A stretch of 64,000 nucleotides of DNA from Antilocapra americana (taxonomy: Eukaryota; Chordata; Mammalia; Artiodactyla; Antilocapridae), in assembly GCA_007570785.1 (NCBI GenBank), contig ML664159.1:6760425-6824424 (forward strand), written 5' to 3'. This document shows positions 25,018 through 38,754 of the stretch, piece by piece. The notes under the pieces were generated by a model that worked only from the letters and a program-made list of their open reading frames with translations, did not search any database and was not told the DNA's origin. A program made the position numbers and the translations under genes. The first letter of the stretch is position 1, and each line of letters opens with the position of its first letter.

Positions 25018-25134
25018 CTCATGCTTAACCAAAGCCATATGAGCCTAAGGCCCATGCTTAAGCAAAACCTATATGAGCCTAAGGCTAACCAAAACCACGT
25101 GAGCCTAAGGCTCATGCTTAACCAAAACCATATG
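25018..25134. repeat. Minisatellite of about 33-bp units
   Basis: Four units are visible. They start at 25018 (33 bp), 25051 (34 bp), 25085 (26 bp, lacking the catgct part) and 25111 (partial). The shared core is ctcatgcttaaccaaaacca followed by tatgagcctaagg. Confidence 0.85.
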
Positions 25135-25139
25135 GAAGT

Positions 25140-26549
25140 GAAGGCGATTGTTGTTCATTAATATGGAATTTTCCACTGTTTCATGTTGGTTTCCAGAAGC
25201 AGAGTGAAAGAACCAAAAACTCCTTGGTAGTGTCCTTTCGTTCTCGTACATTTGGTTTCTCAATATTTTAACTCCATCACAAGTAATGTTTTAAAACATT
25301 ATTTGGGCAAATAAGATGTATGGAACTAAATGTTGTTTATCTGTTCCAGTATGTGATAGAATAAAGGTTTCAAGTTTTATAATGTTTATTTATATATTTA
25401 TAAAGCTAATTGCTTTAGCTCATAAAGAGAATAGTGGCACAGATTCTAGAGCAAATGGTCCATCCTGTGTATATAGCTCTAACATCTGAAATTGCTTATT
25501 AATTTTTTTGTTATAAAATGGATAAGAATAACTGTTGTAATTATCTAAAATTTGGATATTGAATTTTAAAAATGTTTCTGTGACACCAAAGTCTTTTGAT
25601 TCATTCATTCACCAAGCATTTACTGAGTGCCTACCTAATGCCTGATATTGTACACAATGCTAAAGAACCAGAGATGAAATGTATAGTTTCAGTTTTGGCT
25701 CAATTAATGAATATTTAGGTTAGAATGTAAAGCTATGTAACTTTTCATAAGACAAATCATACCAGCACCATTTAGCTTTTCATAAGAATTCCTTATTTTG
25801 GTTGACCCATCCACATGCATTATAAACATCATAGATTTTAAAGATACCAGTTCATGCCTTTTGATGGGTTTTCTTGGAGCATGTGAATCTAAAGGGACAT
25901 TCTTTATGACTTCTAATAAAAAGTAAATATCCATTCAGTCTTCATATTTCTGGCTTCTTTTATTACACTTACCTGAGGGATAGACCTTATTTTTGCGTTT
26001 CAACTGTCTTAAGCATGATAATAAACCAGGAGGTTAACAAAGAAGGACTAAGGGGAAACATCACAAAACCCTACACCTACCTCTTTCCATTAAGAAGGTT
26101 AAACATTTTCCAGGTCTTTAGGGTAGACAACTGTGCATAAAGTAGCTGCTTACAAGTAGGGTTATCTGCTTATGGAAAGAGAAGCCAGAGCCTCTTACAA
26201 TATCAAGAATATTTGGTGTGGGAGCCAGTTTCAAATGCAGGAAGTGTGTACATTTCAACTCTCCTTTCATATTCCAAAAAATGACCTTAAATCATTCAAA
26301 AAGAAAAAAAAAAAACCACCGGATTTTCTCCCATGCATACTCTTTGAAAAATTGCAAAAGTATGTGTTTCAGTTTAGAAACCTTACCATGAAAAGAGGTT
26401 AAAATAATTTTTCATCATTTAGACTGTAAAGTTGAGTTAAATGGGACATTCACTTATGTGGAACTGTTCATTCCCTCATGGCACTTGTTAAATGAGGTAT
26501 TACAGAATTGAGCTATCATTTATACAACTTTCATTTGAAAAATTACATA

Positions 26550-26550
<1 letters not shown>
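25140..26550. other. AT-rich intron with an L2-like relic
   Basis: 'attcattcaccaagcattta' and 'gagtgcctacctaatgcctg' near 25595-25660 resemble an L2/MIR-type relic. No gene is seen. Confidence 0.4.

Positions 26551-26551
<1 letters not shown>

Positions 26552-26607
<56 letters not shown>
26552..26607. repeat. (CA)n(TA)n microsatellite
   Basis: About 21 CA units are followed by about 7 TA units without interruption. This is a likely length-polymorphic marker. Confidence 0.97.
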
Positions 26608-26609
26608 CC

Positions 26610-27690
26610 AAATTTAATTTTCTCTTTAACTGAAGAACCAAAAAAAAAGGGCCCTGAGAATTTATCTAGTTCTTTGAAAAGATACCATTAAAGTACTAAG
26701 TTAAAATGTATTATATGCAAAATTTTATTTCATACATCTCTTGAAAGATTTCAGAGCTCCCAGCTCAATGTATAAATAGATATTCAAAGTAGAAATGGCA
26801 AACCACCTGTCTTCTAACACTCTATTCACCTTCAGTATTGAATTGCCTGAATGTGGACATATGATTTGTGTTAGAAAAGAAAGCTTGGTTTATTGAGTGG
26901 GTGTCATAAGTCAGGTTGACTTATTTAATGACTTCTTTATCCTAGGGCATTCAGATCAATATGTTTTGAAGAAAAATCACAGGTACTACCTTGGGAAATA
27001 AAAGGCAATTAATAATTGAGTATTGTGAATAGCAAAGTTTTATGTTTTTTTCTTGTCTGACAATTTCCGTACTGATTTATGACATTTGGAAGTTGCTTGT
27101 TGCAACAATAAATCTTGAGGTGAGTCTCCATTGGATGTGCACTATCTGGCTATAGGACCTATAAGACACTGCTCCATAGCAGATGGTTCTTGCTTGCCAT
27201 TTAACAGCCCTCACTAAGCAATTCATTATTTTCTAAGGTTGAAGCAGCTGTGGATTACTATAATTATGAATTTATTATGTCTCTGCCAATCTACTATGAA
27301 TCCTAATTTAAACTTTACATGACTGTTTGGAACCTTGTTCATTTTCTTATGATTATATGGTTCCCAACAAATGACAGTTCTGAGAATCCAAAGTTGTTTA
27401 AGTTAGTTTTTTATGGGGCACCACCAGTTGCCCATTGTTTTTAGAATGCCTAGGGGCATTTTCATTTTTCAAGTTGAAGCAGCCACTCTTTATACTGTCT
27501 AGTTACATTTTTATCCACTCATTTCCTTTGAGGATTGCTACAGGACTGTAATTTCCAAGACTCTTTCTGACTTTTTAGGTTGTATGGTTAAGTGGAAAGT
27601 ATTAGAATGCTTAAGAAATCTTTCTGGGATATTAGAATTTTGAGTCACTTTGTTGGGTTCACACAGCAAATCGTATGTACTTATATTTTA
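26610..27690. other. AT-rich single-copy intron
   Basis: No gene or clear repeat is recognised. The L2-like text starts after this segment. Confidence 0.35.
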
Positions 27691-27845
27691 GAACCAATCA
27701 AATTGTCTTGTGATTATCTGTTTAGTCATTTCTGTAACTAGGTTGTGAACTCTTACATGGTAACAACTCTGTACAACTTATTTTCATACACCTGAAAACC
27801 AACACAGTGTTCAACACATGAAGGGAAATAATAAATGTAAATTAA
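27690..27845 (+). repeat. L2-like relic
   Basis: 'gttgtgaactcttacatggt' and 'cacagtgttcaacacatgaa' followed by 'aataataaatg' give a decayed L2 3'-end pattern. Confidence 0.4.
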
Positions 27846-27907
27846 ACAATGTCAGTTGTACACACACAACCTGCTAATTTTGCTTTAGTTTGATAATGCA
27901 TCTATAC

Positions 27908-28112
27908 CAGGGTTCAGTAAACTTTTTCTATAAGGAGTTACACAATAAATATTTTAGGCTTTCTTTCACAGACTCCATCTCAGTAGCTCAATAGCTCTAT
28001 TCATTGAAGTTCAGAAGCAACAATAGACAATATGTGGACAATTGGGTGGGACCATGTTGCAATAAGACTTTATTCACAAAGTAGCTGTTTTTACTGTAGT
28101 TTGTGACCCTTG
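27908..28112 (+). mobile_element. Non-autonomous hAT-Charlie transposon (MER1/MER3-type)
   Basis: Terminal inverted repeats are visible: cagggttcagtaaact at the left and agtttgtgacccttg at the right. Between them lie 'aatattttaggctttctttc' and 'gcaataagactttattcaca', known from the MER1/MER3 group. The element is about 205 bp long; the exact subfamily is unsure. Confidence 0.75.
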
Positions 28113-28549
28113 ATTTAGACCAAGGCTCACGAACACATTTCATCTCCTGTGCTAACTTTGGTTGATTAGTTGCTGCCTGGAGCACTGTATTGAGATGAAT
28201 TCTCAGCTTATGTCTGGGCACAATGGCGAATAGTTCTTTAATTGATTAATATTGTCTCCCGTAGGCATTATTTGGATTCTTCCTATATTTTAAGGACACT
28301 ATGACCTGTAAAGATGATAGCCTTTATTTCTTTGCTTTGGGTGCTGGGGACTCAGATTTTAATTCATCACTAACAAATCAAAGGAATCTTAAGGCATATA
28401 TTTTGTGTCTCAACTTACCCCTGGGCTTCATCTCAACTTTACTATCTTTTTTTCTTGGTCTCAATTTCCTAAAATTTACCTGCACAAAATATTTATGACA
28501 CTGTAGACTTTGTTGAAGAGCAAAGGACTGTAGGAAATATGCAGGGGCC

Positions 28550-28680
28550 CATCTGTAAAACATCTCTAAGTATACCTACCTTTCAGGGTTGTTGTGAGAA
28601 TTAAATAAAGTAATTTATGTAAAGGACCAAACATAGTACCTGGCACACAGTAAGTACTCAATAAATGGTGGCTGTTAAAT
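28550..28680 (+). repeat. MIR relic
   Basis: 'cagggttgttgtgagaatta', 'gtacctggcacacagtaagt' and 'actcaataaatggtgg' are a well-preserved MIR 3' half in sense direction. Confidence 0.8.
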
Positions 28681-28684
28681 ATAT

Positions 28685-29305
28685 GCCTACTAAAGAGCTG
28701 GCCCAACCTACCTCAAAAGGCAAATTACATTACTTATGATTTTTTCAGCCCCTTCTCCCTGGTAGGTGAAAACACTAAAGATGGGAATACTCTCTCCATT
28801 ACTCAGATTTTATCTTTCTGAGTCTCTCTGTGGGAAATACTAGGTCACACTATGCATTTGAGTCTTCTTTTTGTGGGGAACTTTATGCATGAAACAGGAT
28901 CATGCATCCACACTGAAGAATAATGGAGTTTGGAGTGGGAAGGCCATTTGGCTTCCTTCTTACCCTACTGAGACATACATTTCTTAAAAGAGAAAAACTC
29001 ATTTTAGTTTTATTCCTCTGAATTTGGGGGCAAAAATTTTACAACTTGGGACAAATCATTCCAATCAAGTTATACTTATCAATTGATGCTGTTTTAGCTG
29101 ACTTTTAAAATAAATCGCTTGTATAAGACACCCAGATGTGTTATAACTCTGAATATTGTTCTAAGAAGGTCAAAACTTGGTGTAAATTCAATGTTTGAGG
29201 GTAACATGGAAGGAGAGCTGAGGGCTCTACTGGTGGCCTGAATTAAACAAAGAGAAGTGACACTGTGAGAATGAGGTGAGGAAGAGAAAATAAAACCACA
29301 CTAGT
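28685..29305. other. Single-copy intron
   Basis: No gene or repeat is recognised here. Confidence 0.35.
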
Positions 29306-29313
29306 TGCTCACT

Positions 29314-29523
29314 AGGCTTGCCTGATGACTCAGAAGGTAAACAATCTGCCTGCAACGTGGGAGACCCCGGTTCGATCCCCAGGTTGGGAAGATCCTCTGG
29401 AGAAGGGCATGGCAACCTACTCCAGTATTCTTGCCTGGAGAATCCCATGGACAGAAGAGCTTGCTTGACTACAGTCCATGGGATCACAGAGTCAGACACA
29501 GCTGAGCAGCTAACACACAGAGG
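29314..29523 (+). mobile_element. Bov-tA SINE
   Basis: 'ttgcctgatgactcagaagg', 'ccggttcgatccccaggttg' and 'tcagacacagctgagcagct' show a near full-length copy. The short duplication tgctcact flanks it at 29306-29313 and 29524-29531. Confidence 0.9.
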
Positions 29524-29584
29524 TGCTCACTGGGCAGTCAAGACTTGTTGGGGCCTGATATTGTTCTTCGGTTTAGATTTCCTA

Positions 29585-30725
29585 TTTTTAATTTTATTTT
29601 TTTATTGGAGTATAGTTGACTTACAATGTTGTTAGTTTCAGGTGTACAGCAAAGTGAGTTATACATATACATATGGCCACTCATTTTAGATTCTTTTTCA
29701 GTATAGGCCATTACAGAATATTGAGTAGAGTTCCCTGTGCTATATAGTAGATCCTTATTAGTTATCTATTTTATATATTGGTAGTGTGTAAATGTCAATC
29801 TCAGTGTCCCAATTTATCCCTCCCCACCTCCTTCCTCCCCAGTAACCACAAATTTACTCTCTACAACTGTAACTCTATTTGTTTTGTAGATAAGTTTATT
29901 TGTACTCTTTTTTTTAAAGATTCCACATGCAATTAATGTCATATTGTACACTTTTTTGTTAAGATTCCACATATAACTGGTATCATATGGTATTTGTCTT
30001 TCTCTGACTTCACTTGGTATGACAAACTCTGGGTCCCTCCATGTTGCTGCAAATGGCATTATTTCATTCTATTTTATGATTGAGTAATATTCCATTGTGG
30101 GCTTCCCAGGTGGCCCAATGGTAGAAAATCCACCTGCCAATGCAGGAGACATAGGTTCGATCCCCGAGCTGGGAAGGTCCCCTGGAGAAGGAAAGGGCAA
30201 CCCACCGCAGTGTTCTTGCCTGGCAAATTCTGTGCACAGAAGAGCCTGGTGGGCTACAGTTAGTGGGTTCACAAAGAGTCGGACATTACTGAGCACACAC
30301 ATAGTGGCACAATATTTCATTGTATATATGTACCACATTTTCTTTATGCATTCCTCTGTTGATGGACATCTAGGTTGCTTCCATGTCTTGGCTTATTGTA
30401 AACAATACTGCAATGAACATTGGTGGGCATGCATCCCTTCAAATTATGGTTTTTTCCAGATACACACGCAGGAGTGGAATTGCTGGGTCATATGGTAGTT
30501 GAATTATTCTTAGTATTTTAAGGAATCTCCCTTCTGTTCTCCATAGTGGCTGTACCAGTTTACATTCCCATCAACAATGTAGGAGGGTTCCCCTTTCTCC
30601 ACACCGTCTCCACCATTTGTTGTTTGTAGATTTTTTAACGATAGTCATTCTGATCGGTGTGAAGTAATACCTCATTGTAGTTTTGATTTGCATTTCTCTT
30701 ATAATTAGTGATGTTTTAACTCAGA
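29585..30725 (-). mobile_element. LINE-1, 5'-truncated, split by a SINE
   Basis: The antisense L1 3' end 'ggagtatagttgacttacaa' starts near 29608. ORF2-end text such as 'gatggacatctaggttgctt' follows near 30360, ending near 30725. A SINE inserted at about 30099 splits it. All reading frames are broken. Confidence 0.88.
30099..30310 (+). mobile_element. Bov-A-type SINE nested in L1
   Basis: 'gggcttcccaggtggcccaa', 'aggttcgatccccgagctgg' and 'gagtcggacattactgagca' are present. The L1 target was duplicated as aatattccattgt (30086-30098) and aatatttcattgt (30311-30323). The SINE is therefore younger than the L1. Confidence 0.92.
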
Positions 30726-33371
30726 TTCTTTATAAAAAACCATTTTAATGAAAAGAAATTCAGAAACGAATATCACCCGCACAACAACAGAAAGTTTTTG
30801 CTGGTTTGGTTTGAGCAAGTGTAGTGAACACTGAGCTCTCCCTCATGTTCCCCAGCAGACCCAGTGACTGGTTATCTTAACATCTCAGAGCACACGTCCA
30901 TCCTGAAGGCCTGTATCCTGTAAACTCAACTTTCATTCACCCGTGGCTCTCGTTTATCCATATTTTCGCAAATTCCTAACAATAAAATAGACTGTGTGTC
31001 CCACCTGTATTGACCTCTTCCTCCTTCCTTCATCCTGTGACCCTCCTTAGCTGTGACCTTCCTCATCATTTCTTAGATCTCCACTAAGTGTCACTCTCTC
31101 AGGAAACCTCTCTTTCCAGGCTGTTTCCAGTCTTTTGTTAGAGCCTCTCAAAGAACCTTGTTCCTTTCGTTAGCACACTTCTGCTTCTACATGTAAGTGA
31201 TTATTTGGTTAATTCTTAACCCTCCACTAGATGATAAACTTCCTAAGGGCAGAGGCCTGTTGATGTGCACCCACCAGTGACTGGCACACAGTGGACCCTG
31301 GTGTATTCATAGAGAGGTTTAGTTCTACCCCACTAGAGCTTGCCTGCCCATCCAGCTGTCATCTTGTGGAGCTGAAGCAGGTCTTGGGAAAGGGTACATT
31401 TTTCTCTCAGCTCTTTGCTCATTCAAATTTTAAAATGTCATTTTATATTTTCACAAGCAGGTGCATTCACTGCTGAAATTGTAGTTTTTTTCCACGCAAT
31501 TAGGTATCCCATTTTCCTCTTGCTAAAATAAGATACCTTTCAAACTCTGTATGCAAAGTTCTGCAACAGTGCTGGAAATGCTGAGTTGCTTTCTTTTATG
31601 CCGCATTTCTCTGCTCTTCTCCATGCTTCCCAATTCCACTAACCGTCCCCAGCAGAGGTCAGCTCAGTGTTCTGATAATGCCCTGGCTTGGTCAAGAGGA
31701 AATCATGGTGTTTTCAAGGTGCTTTGCCACAGGTCATTCTGTGGCTTGTTTCACACAGCTTGCTGAGATTTGCTTGATTGCCCACAAGCTGTTGGAAAAG
31801 GGTTCCAGGTGCCGCTGTTATCAGACGGACTCAAGGTCACTTAGTTTGCTTTTAGAGGGCTAGCCTTTCAGAGGCTGAGCAGATTGGCAGTTCGATGGAG
31901 GAAAAAGAAAAGCCCATGGCACTGAGGGTAGACAGACAGTATAGGAATGTCACTGCACACTGTCAAGGTTATTACAAGAATTAAGAATACTTATTTGCTA
32001 AATTGAGTCCTGGGAGATGCAGAGGGCTTTTATTGTGGAGAGTCTGGGTACACCTCTGTATGTCCATCAGAATGTGCTAACTTTGTGAAAATACATGTGA
32101 CTAGGTGTTAAAAAATCAGAACTCGCAGGGGTAGATGCTGTGGGTTTCACTCCTCAGTAAGCTTGCTGAAATGTAGCACAGGTTTAAAAAGCAGATTCTA
32201 GGGTGCCTTCTGAAATATCTTGATTTACTGAATATGAAGCAGGAGCCATATTATGCATTTTTAAGACACCCCCTTCCCTCTCCCAGGTGCTTCAGAAGCA
32301 GTTGGTTGGTGTACCACCCTTGAGAAATACCGACCAAGTCTAACCACATCATTTTGTAGAAAAACTACAGCCCTGTACCTAGTGCACTTCTCATGCACGC
32401 ATGGATCTAATAAGCCTTCACTGTGACCTGGTTCATGAACTTCATACTCGGATTCCTAAAATGGGACTCTAGAGTGTACGTGTGTGTGTGTGTAGGTGTG
32501 TGCATGTGTTTAGGAAGAGGATCCATGGTTCTCACCAGATTTTCATTTAGGTTCAAAATTATGCAAAAATAATAGGAAACACTTTCTTGGTTTGATATAG
32601 AAGCTTTGACTCTGCCCAGAGCAGCTGTCTTGTTTCTGTGGAATTAAATAGGATTTGGTGCTTAAGAAATATAAAACAGTACAACACTGCTAGCCTGTGA
32701 CAAATGTCAGAGTGATAGAAACACAGGGAACCTGGTCCTTTTTTTCATCTTTGTGGTTATACAGAATTATCACTCATAAGGTTCTAGGCCTAGTTTTAAA
32801 GCACCCCTTGCCCATCATTTTCTTCTGGCATCTCTGCACTGGGTTAGATGTTGGGGAAATCTTTGTATGTGAAAGACTTTTGTCCTCCCTGCTACCTGCT
32901 CACAAACTAGTGAGGAGGCAAATAGATGGCTAGATGGAGACACTGTGAAGTGACTGAGAGCTGTAGGCAAGGTCTGATGTGGGACAGTGCTGTGGCAGCC
33001 CTACTCAGGGAGCAGTGGCTTTTGTTCTAGAAGATACTTATGCCGCATTAGCAATGCTTCCTATCTGAACAAGAAAAAATTTGTAAATGATGTGCTGTAG
33101 ATGTCACTGAATGCATTCTTTATTGATCAACATGTGAAATGCAACAAATTATGTTTTCCTTTTCAGGTTAACCTCAAAATAGTTTTGATAGTTGGTCTTG
33201 CAGGTAGAGCCAGTGGTGGTGAAGAGTAAATTAAACCTTCAAACAGTACAGATTTTTGTGTTTTCCTCCATACATGGTTAAATTTCAGAGTAGACAACGT
33301 TTGCCTTTCCTGACCTTCACTTGACAGTTTTACCGCTTATTTCCAGGAATTTCCCTGGGTGCTTTTCTGCT
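30726..33371. other. Single-copy intron with an L2-like relic
   Basis: Positions about 31000-31300 ('atgataaacttcctaagggc', 'agtgactggcacacagtgg') are L2-like. A short TG tract lies near 32478-32510. No gene is seen. Confidence 0.4.
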
Positions 33372-33384
33372 TCTCATTCCCCTT

Positions 33385-33612
33385 TATGCATGTGTGCATG
33401 CTGTCATTTCAGTCGTGCCTGATTCTTTGCAACACTATGCACCATAGCCCGCCAGGCTCCTCTGTCCATGGGATTCTCTAGGCAAGAATACTGGAGTGGG
33501 TTGCCATTTCCTTTTCCAGGAATCTTACTGACTAAGGGATCAAACTCACATCTCTTACATCTATCTGCATTGGCAGTCAGGTTCTTTACTACTAGCATCA
33601 CCTGGGAAGCCC
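33385..33612 (-). mobile_element. Bov-A2-type SINE
   Basis: Antisense 'catttcagtcgtgcctgatt' leads to 'cttacatctatctgcattgg' and 'catcacctgggaagccc'. A perfect 13-bp duplication, tctcattcccctt, flanks it at 33372-33384 and 33613-33625. Confidence 0.93.
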
Positions 33613-33625
33613 TCTCATTCCCCTT

Positions 33626-36600
33626 CCCTGTGTGTAAAAATCCAATCAATGTGTCCACACCAAGACTGAACATTTCTTGATGTATTATTCTTCTTTAAAA
33701 TATTTACCTTTGGGGAAGGGGAAGAACTGATTTAAACCAGAGATTAAAAGTTGTAATGATAGAATTTCAGGGTTCAAAGCCAAAAGAGAAAATGATTTGG
33801 GGGTAGAGGTCCTTTTTGGGATGCTTAAATCACATTACAGAAGACCAGATTCCTGGATAGAAAGATAGACCCTTATCCAATCCCCCACTGCACATACAAG
33901 GAGCCTAAGTCTCATGCTGCTTTTGAAGACGCTTTCCCCAAGCACATCAGACTGGGGACATCCACTGACTGGCATCAGCCTTCCGCTTCCCTGCCGCCAT
34001 GGCCTCACCAGCTCTCTGGAGGTGCTCCCCAAAGAGCCTGATAGAAAGCCACGGGCAGGAGTCAGATGAGTTCTGAGAGGGGTTCTCTGGCCCTGTTGCC
34101 AGCCAAGGAGCATTTTGTCTCACTATGCTTCAGCTGCCTCTCGGAGGGACTGCTGTATTGTCGTAGCTACAGAGTTGTTTTTGATGAATTGTTCATGACT
34201 GTTTTATAATTCATTTGTAACAGTTGGTCCCATTGGCGTCCTGAATCACCAAGGGCATTTGTTGTTAGCATTATGCATGGAACTTTCTAGAATACACTTG
34301 AATAGTGCTCACAGAAGTTAAATTTTCCTCAGGCTTTCTAGCCCTAATATTCTGAAATGAAAGGGAATTTTATCAGTAATTAACCATAATTTCCTTTGAA
34401 ATAGGAAACATTTTCCAGCTGTAAACATTTTTCTTCTATAGATCTCAACTATTATAGAGTATGAAATAATTTATTATGTCTTTTTATAACTGCTGAAGAG
34501 AAAGGAACTCACCTATTACACAGATATAAGAAGACCACTCTGGCTGGGTTTGCTTGTTTACTTAACAGATTTCTAAAAAAAAAAAAACTCTACTGCTGGC
34601 TGTGTTTATGTTGCCATCTCTCAGGAAAACTTGAATGTGTATACATGCTTTAAGAAAATAAAAAGAAGGAACTAGTATAGTCATGGAACTAGTACAGTAT
34701 GATCTGTTCCCCTGACTCTCGAATATGTGTGGTAACTGAGACCCAGTTTATTAATCACTACTTTGGTAGTAGTAGTGGTGAAATAACCTCCACTTTTCTT
34801 TAGACTGTAAAGAGAGATATTTTTAACCCCTTAGAGTGTGAATGTAGATTTGACCAAGATAATAAGCTTAGGAAAATGGACCACATGGCTAAACAGTATT
34901 TGATACCTTTATATATGTATGTGTATATATATTTAAAAACATTCTATATAAAAAACATCCATCTGTCATCAGGGAAGCCATCCTTCAGGAGATGGAGTTT
35001 GTGTTAAATTTTCACACTATGGTATGCTTGACGCTACCATATGACTATGCCTCATATGAGTCAGATGACTGATAGTTATTTATCAAAGGTTTGTCACTTG
35101 AGGAACCCCAGAGGAATTGTCCTGAAAAACATGTAACTTAGCTGTCATCATTTTAATATTTAAAATCAATAAAAATTCAATTTCCACATTCAGTAGGTTA
35201 GGTTATATGGCTCCATGTCCCTAATATACTGAGTCACCCTCTGTGGTCGTTTCGCCACCCGACTGACTAGCATTTGCAGGTCCACAGCTTTGGTTTTCCA
35301 GGGCAGCTGCAAATCTCCATAGAAGCATAGGGTAACCTTTACATACTTCAGGTCTAAGCCTGAGACTTTTTCCTGATGCTGTGTGTCTAGAAGGAATCAG
35401 ATTTGCCTCCTTGAGGCATAATTATGAATTCAGAAATACAAGATAAGATCTTGTATTTAAATAAGATGCTTTTCTTATTTAAATAACCCCTCCAGGTTAG
35501 AAGTGGCAAAGACTAAAAATGGCAAGAAATGATGCTCTTGCCAGGCGAGAGAAAGGATCAACTCCCTTGCCTTCTGTCCTCTTCTGGGGGGCAAGGACAC
35601 TCACTCTGACATTGTTTTGAACTGCCTGCAGCCAAAGAGCTGTTGTCAAGAGTTAATGATATATTCCCCCAAGAAAGATGGGTGCCAAGGTGGACCTAAG
35701 TAAATTCACCTGTGGTCCGTGTGGCTGCTGCCAACTCAGCACATGCAGCTCATCTCTCTTCAAGGGCAGGGCAACCTTGTCTGCAATAGAAATATTACTC
35801 CCTTCTCTCTGTGTCTTCCTGTAGCATGAATTTTGAAGCATCTCCTTTATTTGCTGAGTACGTAGCCATCATCCATGAGTTACTATTCCTAAATTTTAGC
35901 TCTTTTCTACTCAGCATTTACAGAATTGATCCCCTACTTTTACCTCCCTTGTGTGTCATCCTGAGTGTCAAAGTCTTCCTCTCCCCAGAGGGTCACTGCT
36001 CAGATGCCCTCAGAGCCAGAGATAGCGCCTTATGGTGTGAAGGATTAGTGTACACTTTACCCTTAGCATGGGTCCAGGGATCAGCCTCTTTGCTTTAGTC
36101 TCCTTTTGATCCAGTCTTAAAAGCCTGTGTCCATCCATGATTGACACTCCTATCAGAAACAGCAGTGTGTGTTCCAAGCCAGGCATACATGTTATGTAAC
36201 TATAGACTGAAAGGCACTGCCATCAATTACTGGTCCCATTCATCTCAGTGGAGCTTGAGGATGTTTCTCTGCCAAATTACAGTCTGTGTGCACATACATA
36301 CATTAAATAAAATGAAAGGGGAATGGTAATTTATTTAATCAGATAATTTGAAAGATAGTAAAATTCCAGAACTTCTTTTTATTTGTTTTATCTTGGCAAA
36401 GCACAGTTGGACCATCCTTGAGACAAAAGTGGCTATTTCTTCTTAAGATGAATTTCCAGGTTTTGTAATCTTAGAATCTCATCAGTTGATTTTTCAAAGT
36501 TGCTTAAAATTGGGTCTTTACATCAGGATCCTCATTTACAGCACAACTCATTACACAGTTAATGATAAAATCCATTCCTTGCCTTTGAAAATACCTTCTA

Positions 36601-37480
36601 AATGAGAATTTATTGAGTTTGAATACCACATTTCCTTTAAATATCATACCTAATTTTTTAAATGTGAAATTGCATTTTGTATATAGGGTCTTAGACTTGG
36701 TCGTAAAACAAAACATTTGATTTAAAAGAAGGTGGCAAGAAAGCTTCCCACATCTATGACATATGCAGTATTTTAAATAAAAATTGTAAGGCATATTTCC
36801 ATAGTTAAGGATATCAGAGGCCTATTTTTATTTTATAGCTATTAAAGTTAAAATGAATAATAACTTGCACTTTGCAGATTACTAGAGAAAAATCCTAAAA
36901 GTGATTTGAACATAGTTCTAATTTACTCATGATCTTTCTCTAATGGAGGCTGCATTAGAATAGAATTCAATATCACTTAATATCTTCTTGAAAATAGCTT
37001 TCGCCCCTCTGAAACTTGTAACCAAAATCATTAGTCTGATATTTTTCTTTGGAGTTTTCTAAAATAAATGTAATACTTTTCCTCCTGGAGGTTTTTCTTT
37101 TTTAGGGAGTGGTAGATATTCTGTAAAATATAGACGTGGACCGTTTTCAGGCTTACAGTTAAATGTTCAAAGTAAATTTAATGTTTGCTATACTCTGTTT
37201 TCCCATTATATTCAATAGCATCTCCATCATCTTTAGCTTCCAGTTTTGCAATGTTGAGGCCATTTTATGGGTTTTTCTTTTTCATGAGTCACTAACCTTT
37301 GCTTCTGTGCTCTCATTTTCTTCTCCAGGGCTTTAGCCTAGCCTGGGGCTGCTTTACCCTACAAAGAAAGGGACCGCAGTAGGCATTGTCTTCTTTGTAA
37401 AATATGGGGATTTTTTTTTTTTTTTGGTTCAAAAGTATTCTGTGATTCCTGCTCCAATCCACCACTCACTGTATACCAAA
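33626..37480. other. Single-copy intron
   Basis: Nearly 4 kb show no gene and little recognisable repeat. A short TA-rich tract lies near 34908-34935. This is the longest unbroken low-repeat stretch in the window. Confidence 0.4.
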
Positions 37481-37615
37481 GATAAATTAGTTAACCTCTC
37501 TGAGTCTGTTTCCTCATCTATAAAAACCAGTAAGGGTTGTTGCAAGGATGAAATAAGCAAACATGTGTGAAGCATTCAACACAGTGCTTGGCACACAGAA
37601 AATAGTCAATCATTT
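37480..37615 (+). repeat. MIR relic
   Basis: 'ttaacctctctgagtctgtt', 'tcctcatctataaaaaccag' and 'acagtgcttggcacacag' give the sense MIR core. Confidence 0.75.
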
Positions 37616-37619
37616 TTGT

Positions 37620-38754
37620 GTTTTTTATTTTAGAAAATTTGGAAAATGAAGATAACTGCATAGAGAAATATCAACCAAACTCTTTAGTCTGAGATAGCTA
37701 CTGATACATGTTAATGTAATTCAGCCATTTCCCCCTCATACGTGTAGTAAGCAAATTGCTTTGTAATGTTTTTCATTATGAACTTTTCCTCACATTATTA
37801 GTATTCTTTCATAACATGATTTTTAATAATAGCTGCATTGTATTCCATTTCTCAGCTATCCCGTAATATAATCAACCAATTTCTAGACAAACTTTCATTA
37901 TCTTGAGTAATACTTTCATAAACATGTTTGCTACACAACTCTTTATGCTCATCTTTAACTTTTCTTAAATTCTTGGAAGGACAGTTACTAAAAGTGTAAA
38001 CTACTTTAAAGTTTTGGTTCCACTTTTTCATTTGTTTGTCCAAAAAGATTGTCTGATTTATATTCCAGTCACAGTGTAGAAGGCCAGTCTTCTTTTACTT
38101 CAGGCTTTTTGTCTCCTTGCTTTAATCGTTCTTCTGTTTCAATGCATTGTAAACTCAATTTCAAGCACATTCTTCCTCAAACATGATTTGATAATTTATT
38201 CACTCTTTTTGATGTTTCAATTGTTTCTTCTCACTAACCTCTATGAATCAAAACTCCCTGGTTTAACAGGCAGTTAAAACTTCGTCACCTGCCAGCTGTC
38301 TCATAGTCCTAGTTTCATCAACTTCTTTTATTATTTTTCGCCATGAAGTCACATTCACTACATTATAGATTGTTTTTCTTTCCTCCAACAAGAGTTTCTA
38401 ACCTCGAAACTGATCCTTAAACTCCATCAGCATGATTTCCTGATTCTTTTTCTTGTGCCCTCTTTAATTTCTCTCCCTAAAGGCTGCTCAGCACTTACCA
38501 TAGCTTATATGTTAAACAAATGGTAATTTATCTCACGAGTCACGTCTATTTTAGTATTGGTTTGTAAAATGCGTTTTTCCAGTGTTTCACCTGTGTGTTG
38601 TTTGCGTATTAAAATGGCAGGTTTATGGCAGAAGTTTGTTCTCCCAGCAGTGTCAAATCTAATGTGTTTCACTCAGCAGACACTCAATTAATTAGAATTG
38701 GCTGGCTGACAGGTTTTCTTTTTAAGATGAACTGTGAAGCATTTAGCAGCTTTT
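37620..38754. other. Intron with an ancient LINE-like relic
   Basis: 'aataatagctgcattgtatt' near 37828 resembles an old antisense L1 type. The remainder to 38754 shows nothing recognisable. Confidence 0.35.

Noticed and set aside
25018..25134. Repeat array as a CRISPR-like structure
   Set aside because: Units abut directly without unique spacers, vary in length, and the genome is mammalian.
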